In this document: piece by piece, positions 1 to 4,626 of the stretch
Numbering within the stretch: the first letter of the stretch is position 1
Layout of the letters: each line of letters opens with the position of its first letter
DNA from: Spirochaetales bacterium
GTDB lineage: Bacteria; Spirochaetota; Spirochaetia; DSM-27196; SLST01
Length of the DNA: 5,635 bases
Assembly (NCBI GenBank): GCA_030642995.1
Contig: DAOWMR010000210.1
Coordinates: 1-5,635 of the forward strand
Reading direction: 5' to 3'
Made by a program: the position numbers and the translations under genes
The notes under the pieces: model-generated
The model's input: the letters and a program-made list of their open reading frames with translations, nothing else
What the model was told of the DNA's origin: nothing
The model's database searches: none

Positions 1-629
1 ATCCACTCTTCGAGTTGCGAGATCGACGCGGTCGCACCGGTCGGATTGTTTGGAAAACAGAGATAAATCAGGTCGAGTGCTCGACCCGACGACGGATCAG
101 CTGACGGGCCTGTTGGCGGCGTAGGGACGAAGCCGTTGGCCGCCGTGGCATTGAGGTAGGTAATCCCCTCATACCGTCCGTCCTTCCACTCGCCGGTTCT
201 GCCGGCCATCACATTCGTGTCCACATAAACCGGATACACCGGGTCAGGAATCGCTATTGCGAGATCCGTTGCGAAAATCTCCTGGAAATTACCGGTGTCG
301 CACTTCGCACCGTCGCTGACGAACACCTCGTCAGGGTCAATCGGGCACCCTCTTGATCTGAAATCGATCTCAGAAATCGCGCTTCGCAGGAACTCGTATC
401 CGCGCTCGGGTCCGTAGCCCTTGAATGATGCGTCGAACGCCTGTTCCTCTACGCCTGCGTGAAACGCCTCGATGACGGATTGCGGCAGCGCGCGCGTAAC
501 ATCGCCTATCCCGAGCTTGATCACCGGTCTGTTCGGATTCGATTTCTGGAAGGCCTCGACTCTTCGTGCGATCTCCACGAACAGATATGACGAAGCAAGC
601 TTGGTGAAATTGCTGTTTATCCTGACCAT
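1..629 (-). CDS. dapL: LL-diaminopimelate aminotransferase, N-terminal half (C-terminus beyond left edge)
   Basis: DapL is a PLP-dependent fold-type I aminotransferase. It converts tetrahydrodipicolinate directly to LL-2,6-diaminopimelate using glutamate, bypassing the succinylase and acetylase branches of lysine and peptidoglycan-precursor synthesis in the cytoplasm. The frame is open from the ATG at 629 to the window edge and gives 209 residues of an enzyme usually near 410. Family hallmarks I can read are KLGIGDVT at residues 38-45, GYGPERGYEF at 71-80, SDGAKCDTGN at 105-114, DPVYPVYVDTNVMAG at 129-143 and YLCFPNNPTGA at 189-199. The PLP-binding lysine would lie beyond the edge. The start is supported by a GAGGGG ribosome site (plus-strand 635-640) 5 nt upstream and by the family-typical opening (MVRINSNF). 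One oddity is a short Pro/Ser/Gly-rich insert near residues 172-184, before the LIYLCFP strand. The gene diverges from the GAF gene at 710. Identification is by motif recall and is very secure. Confidence 0.96.
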   Translation of the reverse strand, partial: MVRINSNFTKLASSYLFVEIARRVEAFQKSNPNRPVIKLGIGDVTRALPQSVIEAFHAGVEEQAFDASFKGYGPERGYEFLRSAISEIDFRSRGCPIDPDEVFVSDGAKCDTGNFQEIFATDLAIAIPDPVYPVYVDTNVMAGRTGEWKDGRYEGITYLNATAANGFVPTPPTGPSADPSSGRALDLIYLCFPNNPTGATASISQLEEW

Positions 630-694
630 GAGAGCCCCTCGGGTGCCATTGCGATTTGGTGTTTAGTATACTACCGAACAGCCATGGGCTCTCA
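629..694. repeat. 9-bp inverted repeat bracketing the divergent promoter
   Basis: TGAGAGCCC at 629-637 is exactly complementary to GGGCTCTCA at 686-694, with 48 nt between the arms. The left arm covers the dapL start-codon edge and part of its ribosome site. The right arm overlaps the dapL -35 hexamer. Neither predicted transcript contains both arms, so an RNA hairpin is unlikely. A two-site DNA operator is possible, and so is chance. Confidence 0.4.
667..672 (+). promoter_or_regulatory. Possible -10 element for the GAF gene (TATACT)
   Basis: TATACT matches the -10 consensus at five of six positions on the plus strand. It sits 38 nt upstream of the ATG at 710, giving a start site near 679. 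I see no convincing -35 box 16-18 nt upstream (around 643-650). The element overlaps the dapL -10 because the sequence TAGTATACTA reads the same on both strands. Promoter activity towards the GAF gene is therefore plausible, possibly weak or activator-dependent. Confidence 0.35.
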
Positions 695-695
695 A
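668..695 (-). promoter_or_regulatory. Probable dapL promoter (TTGAGA - 16 nt - TAGTAT)
   Basis: Read on the minus strand, TTGAGA (plus-strand 690-695) is followed after 16 nt by TAGTAT (668-673). This is a fair match to sigma-70-type -35 and -10 boxes. Transcription would begin near 661, leaving a leader of about 30 nt that contains the GAGGGG ribosome site. The -10 lies in the palindrome TAGTATACTA (664-673). The -35 overlaps the right arm of a 9-bp inverted repeat, so a repressor could act there. This is consensus matching by eye and no start site is known. Confidence 0.5.
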
Positions 696-698
696 AGC

Positions 699-704
699 AG
701 GAGG
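699..704 (+). promoter_or_regulatory. Strong ribosome binding site that fixes the GAF gene start
   Basis: A perfect AGGAGG lies 5 nt before the ATG at 710. The same frame is open upstream to a TTG at 656. Starting there would place this site inside the coding region and add 18 residues with no family similarity. The ATG at 710 is therefore preferred. Confidence 0.85.
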
Positions 705-709
705 ATCGG

Positions 710-1189
710 ATGAATCGACTCGCAGACTTGGTGCACATCCGAGAACTCTCCCGGCATGAAGACGCCGGCGGAACGCTTCAGCGCATCTGCGACTACTTGA
801 AAGCAGAGATCGGCCACTACAATTGGGTCGGTTTCTACCTCGCCGACCCGGCGGACCGACTGCTCCTCCTTGGTCCATTTTCAGGCGCGCCAACCGAGCA
901 TCTCAAAATCCCCTACGGCAGGGGTATCTGCGGCCAGGCTGCCGACTCCACCGAAGCGTTTGTGGTGCCCGACGTATCGGCGCAGACCAACTATCTCTCC
1001 TGCAGCATCGCAACACGAGCGGAGATTGTTCTCCCCGTCTGGCACGAAGGTGAGTTCGTCGGCGAACTTGATATCGATTCACATACCACGGACCCGTTCA
1101 TGAACGATGATGAGGAACTGCTGACAGAGGTTGCCGCGATCTGCGCTCCGCTCGTTTCGTCGATTCTGGCGCATATTCGGCCGGGGTAG
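710..1189 (+). CDS. GAF-domain protein, free methionine-(R)-sulfoxide reductase (fRMsr) family
   Basis: This is a single-GAF cytoplasmic protein of 159 residues that spans the whole length of the fRMsr (MsrC/YebR) family. These enzymes reduce free L-methionine-(R)-sulfoxide, with thioredoxin restoring the active-site cysteines. Readable landmarks are NWVGFY at 38-43, LLGPFSG at 53-59, IPYGRGICGQA at 67-77, LSCSIATRAEIVLP at 96-109 and GELDIDS at 118-124. Cys74 and Cys98 are 24 residues apart, exactly as Cys94 and Cys118 are in E. coli YebR. Glu105, Asp121 and Asp123 match its substrate-binding acids Glu125, Asp141 and Asp143. The first of the three E. coli cysteines (Cys84) is replaced by His64, so this is a two-cysteine form. 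It may still be active, because the other key residues are intact. Cys27 and Cys145 are extra cysteines outside the motifs. It diverges from dapL with an 80-bp gap, and the next gene downstream is 208 nt away with its own promoter. The family call is strong, but activity is inferred. Confidence 0.88.
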   Translation: MNRLADLVHIRELSRHEDAGGTLQRICDYLKAEIGHYNWVGFYLADPADRLLLLGPFSGAPTEHLKIPYGRGICGQAADSTEAFVVPDVSAQTNYLSCSIATRAEIVLPVWHEGEFVGELDIDSHTTDPFMNDDEELLTEVAAICAPLVSSILAHIRPG

Positions 1190-1207
1190 GTCGCCGCTGT
1201 CCGTCCC

Positions 1208-1253
1208 GGGCCTTCGCCGAGCACGGAGTGGCGAGGCTCTCCTCGGCGGGCCC
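1208..1253 (+). terminator. GC-rich hairpin after the GAF gene, possible terminator
   Basis: GGGCC-TT-CGCCGAG (1208-1221) pairs with CTCGGCG-GGCCC (1242-1253). This gives 12 base pairs with a 2-nt TT bulge and a 20-nt loop, starting 19 nt after the stop codon at 1189. It is followed by AAATTCACCTGTTTT rather than an immediate T-tract, so it is not a textbook intrinsic terminator. A second small hairpin (CTCCC 1276-1280 with GGGAG 1289-1293) follows. Together they may end the transcript or protect its 3' end. Confidence 0.4.
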
Positions 1254-1328
1254 AAATTCACCTGTTTTCGCATTACTCCCGTTGCGGTGGGAGATAACTG
1301 TTCCTACCGCTAATCTCGTAACGCCCAA

Positions 1329-1341
1329 AGATTTGAAATCT
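1329..1341. repeat. 13-bp palindrome over the -35 box
   Basis: AGATTTGAAATCT is a perfect inverted repeat with 6-bp arms around a single G. It contains the TTGAAA taken as the -35 box of the gene at 1398. Palindromes placed this way often bind dimeric repressors. I cannot assign a regulator, and no regulator gene lies in the window. Confidence 0.4.
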
Positions 1342-1362
1342 GAAAGTGAAATGTCCTATCAT
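1333..1362 (+). promoter_or_regulatory. Probable promoter of the alpha/beta-barrel gene (TTGAAA - 18 nt - TATCAT)
   Basis: TTGAAA at 1333-1338 and TATCAT at 1357-1362 each match the sigma-70-type consensus at five of six positions, with an 18-nt spacer. They lie in an AT-rich patch just upstream of the gene. The start site would be near 1369 and the leader about 29 nt, including the AAGGAG site at 1386-1391. The -35 box is inside a 13-bp palindrome (1329-1341), a likely place for an operator. Confidence 0.5.
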
Positions 1363-1397
1363 TGAAACAGGAGACAAACTATTCCAAGGAGTGAAGT

Positions 1398-1721
1398 ATG
1401 ATAGTTGTAAGAGTGTCAATGATTATACATCGAGGGAAACGCCCAGAAGCAATCAGGCTACTTCGGGAAAGGGACAAGATACTGGCCAAACAGCAAGTTC
1501 CCAGAGCATCGAGGATGTACGTGCGGAAACTGGCTTCTCCTATGTCACCGGAAATCATTCGTGAGTATGAGTTCAACAGTCTTGATGAATACGAAAAAGC
1601 CTGGGCGAAAAGAATGGAACCGACACCGGAGTCCAAGGAGTGGTCGGCTCAGTTCGATTCCCTGGTCGCCCCCGGTTCCATGGGCTATGAGGTATACGAG
1701 CTACTCGAGAACCAGGGCTGA
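1398..1721 (+). CDS. Small protein resembling dimeric alpha/beta-barrel (NIPSNAP/ABM-like) families
   Basis: This 107-residue soluble protein has no signal peptide or membrane segment. Its pattern fits a ferredoxin-like dimeric alpha/beta barrel. A first strand (MIVVRVSMIIHRGK, 1-14) is followed by a helix at about 15-32, a central region with the phrase EYEFNSLDEYEKAWAKRM at 56-73, a conserved-looking tryptophan (Trp82), and a last strand ending GYEVYELL at 96-103. The segment running from a strand through SLDEYEKA to the final YEVYEL strand is typical of NIPSNAP and antibiotic-biosynthesis-monooxygenase-like proteins. Members of these families range from enzymes acting on polyketides or haem to proteins with no known role, so no reaction can be assigned. 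It has no cysteine. The start is supported by AAGGAG (1386-1391) 6 nt before the ATG. It has its own promoter and converges on the esterase gene, with 135 bp between the two stops. The fold assignment is moderately sure; the function is unknown. Confidence 0.8.
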   Translation: MIVVRVSMIIHRGKRPEAIRLLRERDKILAKQQVPRASRMYVRKLASPMSPEIIREYEFNSLDEYEKAWAKRMEPTPESKEWSAQFDSLVAPGSMGYEVYELLENQG

Positions 1722-1856
1722 TCGGCGAAAAGGGCAACAGCTGGACACGGCTCTACATCTTCACTCCATAATGGACCCGACCGTGAGTCGGATCATTCAC
1801 GATGAGTGCATTCGGATCCTTGGGAAGACCAAGATGCAGAATCGTTCATACTCTCG

Positions 1857-2582
1857 TCAATCGTCGCTGGTAGGGCTCCCCGGGTCTCCCAGTACCACCA
1901 CCAGGCTGGTAAACCATTTGGCAGCCATCTTCTTCTCTCCTGATTCATTTGGGTGGATGCCATCCCAAGTGTCCTCGGCGGCGTCGAACTCGGCGTATTG
2001 ATTGACCAGAAGGACGGGTGAGGCGGGACGGGTGAGCCGAGCCGCCAGTTCCTCCAAGTTAGCGTTCAATTCGGGGACCAGGTCGAGACCGCCCCCCCAG
2101 GTTGCAGGAATGATCTGGGCGAGCAAGAACTTGGCCTCCGGGTTGACGCGACGAATTTCATTTGTGATCTGCTCCAGAGCCAATATCGTGCTGGACACAC
2201 TGCGGCCGTGCAGGAGATCGTTGGTACCCAGGTGGACAAGCACGATGTCCGGTTCGGCGGGCAATGACCACGCGTAGATACGGTCCACCATACTGTCGGC
2301 TCGCCAGCCCCAGTGCCCCTCGTGGTCCTGATCGAAATCGTCGTTGCTCGGCTGCCCGCGGTAGACGCCGTATTGGCTACCGACGAAGTTCGCATCGTAT
2401 CCAGCGTCCAGCAGCTTGTGCCAGAGCCAGTAGCGGTAGCTGGCATGGCCACCCCCGGATGAGGTAATGGAGTCGCCGAGAGGCATAATCCGAACAGGTT
2501 CCGACTCAGCGCGTAGATCCTGACTCCAGCCGCTCCAGCCAATGAAAATAACAAGAAGAGACAGGTATAGAATCTTGCGCAT
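1857..2582 (-). CDS. Exported SGNH/GDSL esterase, carbohydrate esterase family 3-like
   Basis: This 241-residue hydrolase carries a signal peptide: Arg2-Lys3, a hydrophobic core at about 4-19, and a probable cut after LRA (residue 25). There is no lipobox and no cysteine in the protein. SGNH landmarks are in order: MPLGDSIT at 33-40 with nucleophile Ser38, EGHWGW at 88-93 with the likely oxyanion Gly92, HLGTNDLL at 117-124 with Asn121, and DGIHPN at 207-212 with catalytic Asp207 and His210. The spacing, the ANFVGSQYG segment (64-72) and the DHEGHWGW phrase resemble CE3 acetylxylan esterases and their many relatives. The mature enzyme probably removes acetyl groups from polysaccharide or a similar ester outside the cytoplasm. 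The exact substrate is not readable. The ATG at 2582 has GAGGA 6 nt upstream (plus-strand 2589-2593) and opens directly into the signal peptide. No carbohydrate-binding module or neighbouring glycoside hydrolase is visible. Confidence 0.92.
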   Translation of the reverse strand: MRKILYLSLLVIFIGWSGWSQDLRAESEPVRIMPLGDSITSSGGGHASYRYWLWHKLLDAGYDANFVGSQYGVYRGQPSNDDFDQDHEGHWGWRADSMVDRIYAWSLPAEPDIVLVHLGTNDLLHGRSVSSTILALEQITNEIRRVNPEAKFLLAQIIPATWGGGLDLVPELNANLEELAARLTRPASPVLLVNQYAEFDAAEDTWDGIHPNESGEKKMAAKWFTSLVVVLGDPGSPTSDD

Positions 2583-2785
2583 AGCACTTCCTCGCTTTTC
2601 CGCCGGGCACTGAACTAGCTACTGCATATTGTAGTGCATCCAGCTCTTGGGTTGCTGACCAGCCGCTGTGAGTCAGGGGCACTACGGGGGATCCCCACGT
2701 GTTCGCCGTGCATTGACCTGTCGGCATGCGCTTCATTGATCGATGCCGGTTTACGATAGTTGTGCCAGTGTTGGTAGATGGTGAA
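2583..2785. other. Non-coding gap between oxidoreductase and esterase genes
   Basis: No gene is supported here. The gap holds the palindrome GGGGATCCCC (2687-2696), a hairpin of CTGACCAG with CTG-tga-GTCAG (2655-2676), and a weak 6-bp stem of CGGCAT (2722-2727) with ATGCCG (2743-2748). None is followed by a T-run on the minus strand, so none is a clear intrinsic terminator for the oxidoreductase transcript. The esterase ribosome site and possible -10 occupy the left end. Confidence 0.5.
2628..2633 (-). promoter_or_regulatory. Possible -10 element for the esterase gene (TACAAT)
   Basis: Read on the minus strand, TACAAT followed by AT lies 45 nt before the esterase ATG, in a local AT-rich patch. 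It matches the -10 consensus at five of six positions. No good -35 box is found 16-18 nt upstream, so the call is tentative. The 203-bp gap from the oxidoreductase gene makes a separate promoter likely. Confidence 0.3.
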
Positions 2786-4369
2786 TCAACTGCGTGGGTT
2801 GAACAACGAGTTTCCTCCGTTGAACTTCCTGTCCAGCATCAGGTCCACGACCTGCACACTACCCATCATTGATCCGTAAATACCGTGGGAGAACTTGGGT
2901 TGGACAAGGTTTGAGATTGGCGTTTGCAGGGGGAGGCGTTTGGGACCGAACTGGGTGACCAGAGACGCCATGTCATAGATGCTTCCGGTGGGTGACCCCG
3001 AATACCGGGCGTAGGTGGCAGGTGTGGCGATGTCCGTCAGTTTGATATGGGAACTGAGTCCAGGGATCAGGTATTTCTCCACTAGACCGATGAAAAAATC
3101 TCCCCACTCTTTCTTTTCCACCTTGTATCGCTCCGGATCCTGTTCCCGCCACTTGATCCAGTTTCCGGGCCCAAAGGGAACTGCTCGGATAGTGACGGTG
3201 GGTTTCCCTTTGGTCGTCAGAGAAGGACAGATAACTCCCATGTGAAAACACGTCTCGCTGAAACCGTTCTCCCCCTTCAGGAATGCATCGAAGAGCATGT
3301 CCGTGGTGCCTATCCCGGTCGAGATGACATTGTAGGGATAGTCCAGGTCCATTGCAGCCAGATTGATATCGTCGTCCAGTCCTAGGAACACATTGAACGA
3401 TGACGAGGACATGATGGTGTTGTTCAGTTTCTCAACATATTCGGGAGGCAGATTTTCATCTCCGACAAGACGATGCATCGTCAGGTTCGGGTCCAGGGTG
3501 GAAACGATTCGCTCCGCTTTGATGATGGAATTATCGCCCTGGATTCTTACACCTGTGGCCAGGCCCGCTCCAACGACGATGTCTTCGACCTTTGCATTCA
3601 GCCGCATCTCGCCGCCGCGTTCCTGGAACAACTCCGCCATGGATGCCGGGAATTCGTCGAAGTACCCGTACGGGCGAGAACATCGACTGATGGAAGAGAG
3701 CATGGCTCCCGTTGTGAGAATGGAAGAGGCCCTTCCTGGAGGAACGCCGGCAAAGGATGTGAAGGTGTCCATCAACTCTCGGAGCGCTGGATTCGTGATC
3801 TTGAATTTGTCCAACAGATCGGAGTAGGTCTTGTTGAGGTTGGCTATGACCCGGGGTGCCAGAAGGGGCGTCATGAGTTTGTCTTTGAGCTTTGAGATGG
3901 CCTTGAGTTTCCGAACCTGGGAGAACAGTCCAACGGAGTAATCCATCAGCCCTTCGATCTTTCCGGCGTCATCCGGAAACTGCTTCATCAGGTAGGTTTT
4001 TAGATTCTCGGCCCCGGCAGGCATGTGATACTCCTTGACTCCGTCTCCATGAACGACGAGCCGACGCATGAAATCTCCCGTGTACTGCTTCAGATTCAGT
4101 TTCAAGCCGATATAGTCCATGATCTCTGTGACGTCAGGAAAGAGCTGGGTGGTTTCGAAGACATATCCTTCCCGCTCAAAAGCCGTGACGTACCCGCCGG
4201 GGTAGGGTTCCTTTTCAAGGATCAGAACTTTGCTGTTCGGCATGTTCTTCTGCCACAATAGACCAGTGGTGAGACCGCTGATCCCGGAGCCGATGATCAC
4301 CAGCTCATAAGAATCCTGTCCAGAGTAGTTAGATTTGATCTCCGTCTTCTTCAACATCACACTGCCCAT
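2786..4369 (-). CDS. FAD-dependent oxidoreductase, phytoene desaturase / carotenoid isomerase (CrtI/CrtISO)-like
   Basis: This 527-residue flavoprotein belongs to the amine-oxidase/phytoene-desaturase superfamily, whose members desaturate, isomerise or saturate polyene chains such as carotenoids and retinol. The N-terminal Rossmann fold is clear: YELVIIGSGISGL at 21-33 with the GxGxxG glycines at 27, 29 and 32, the ribose-binding Glu52 in LILEKE, and PGGY at 57-60 followed by FEREGYVFE. Mid-protein FDEFPASMAELFQERGGE and NAKVEDIVV match the usual family segment that returns to the FAD fold. The C-terminus has TPATYARYSGSPTGSIY at 449-465 and TPISNL at 483-488. The last motif, QPKFSHGIYGSMMGS, departs from the usual LAG..-GGG-..SG pattern. 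I chose the ATG at 4369 because GGGGGA lies 7 nt upstream; the ATG at 4384 (GGA, 7 nt) is the alternative. The frame stays open to a GTG at 4627, but those extra residues look non-coding. No crt gene is nearby, so the substrate is unknown. Confidence 0.88.
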   Translation of the reverse strand: MGSVMLKKTEIKSNYSGQDSYELVIIGSGISGLTTGLLWQKNMPNSKVLILEKEPYPGGYVTAFEREGYVFETTQLFPDVTEIMDYIGLKLNLKQYTGDFMRRLVVHGDGVKEYHMPAGAENLKTYLMKQFPDDAGKIEGLMDYSVGLFSQVRKLKAISKLKDKLMTPLLAPRVIANLNKTYSDLLDKFKITNPALRELMDTFTSFAGVPPGRASSILTTGAMLSSISRCSRPYGYFDEFPASMAELFQERGGEMRLNAKVEDIVVGAGLATGVRIQGDNSIIKAERIVSTLDPNLTMHRLVGDENLPPEYVEKLNNTIMSSSSFNVFLGLDDDINLAAMDLDYPYNVISTGIGTTDMLFDAFLKGENGFSETCFHMGVICPSLTTKGKPTVTIRAVPFGPGNWIKWREQDPERYKVEKKEWGDFFIGLVEKYLIPGLSSHIKLTDIATPATYARYSGSPTGSIYDMASLVTQFGPKRLPLQTPISNLVQPKFSHGIYGSMMGSVQVVDLMLDRKFNGGNSLFNPRS

Positions 4370-4626
4370 TGTGTTTTCCCCCATGTCACTATCCAGTGAT
4401 TGATGAATGATATCACAGAGAACGAGGATCGAGTGATGTAACATTCCACGATCACCCCAAGGAGCAATCTCAACGAGCACAACGTATGGACAACCTGCAT
4501 CGGCACTGTCCAGAAGCGCCGCCTTGGTGGTGAGGATGTGCAGTGGTGGGCAAGGCAACCTGCCGTGCAGTCGTCTCCGCAGCACCCTCCGAGGCAGGCG
4601 TGGAACACCGATGGCGGGATCGTGCA
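4370..4626. other. Gap between permease and oxidoreductase genes, with two GTGAT/ATCAC inverted repeats
   Basis: The oxidoreductase frame runs open through this gap from a GTG at 4627, but its translation lacks any family similarity and precedes an intact Rossmann start, so I treat it as non-coding. Two inverted repeats share the same arms: GTGAT 4396-4400 with ATCAC 4412-4416 (11-nt spacer), and GTGAT 4433-4437 with ATCAC 4451-4455 (13-nt spacer). They sit about 25-90 nt upstream of the oxidoreductase start, where an operator would be expected. A 6-bp stem (CCTGCC 4559-4564 with GGCAGG 4593-4598) lies after the permease stop but lacks a T-tract. No convincing promoter pair was found. Confidence 0.4.
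4377..4382 (-). promoter_or_regulatory. Ribosome binding site favouring the oxidoreductase start at 4369
   Basis: On the minus strand GGGGGA precedes the ATG at 4369 by 7 nt. The in-frame ATG at 4384 overlaps this site and has only GGA in CTGGATAGTGAC upstream. The ATG at 4357 has no purine-rich site. The choice changes the protein by five residues at most between the first two candidates and does not touch the FAD motif. Confidence 0.5.

Noticed and set aside
656..709. Upstream TTG start adding 18 residues to the GAF protein
   Set aside because: The perfect AGGAGG at 699-704 would fall inside the coding region, the extra residues have no family counterpart, and the stretch overlaps the promoter palindrome.
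370..738. 122-codon open frame on the minus strand across the dapL/GAF gap
   Set aside because: It overlaps dapL in another frame and spans the divergent promoter. The translation is Arg/Ser/Gly-rich with no recognisable motif, so it is a shadow of dapL.
1346..1564. 72-codon plus-strand open frame beginning inside the promoter at 1346
   Set aside because: It overlaps the barrel protein gene in a different frame, starts within the proposed promoter, has no ribosome site of its own and shows no coherent fold pattern.
1777..1791. CCGAC-CGTGA-GTCGG hairpin between the convergent genes as a shared terminator
   Set aside because: The perfect stem is only 5 bp and no T-run follows on either strand, so it does not meet the pattern of an intrinsic terminator.
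1561..2001. 146-codon plus-strand open frame across the convergent gene ends
   Set aside because: It is out of frame with the barrel gene and antisense to the esterase C-terminus. The translation is low-complexity with no family signal.
2066..2587. 173-codon minus-strand frame overlapping the esterase
   Set aside because: It is a frame-shifted shadow of the esterase gene. The true frame carries the signal peptide and the complete set of SGNH catalytic residues.
2687..2696. GGGGATCCCC palindrome as an operator
   Set aside because: It lies more than 50 bp upstream of the possible esterase -10 and is a single isolated site with no nearby copy, so no regulatory role can be supported.
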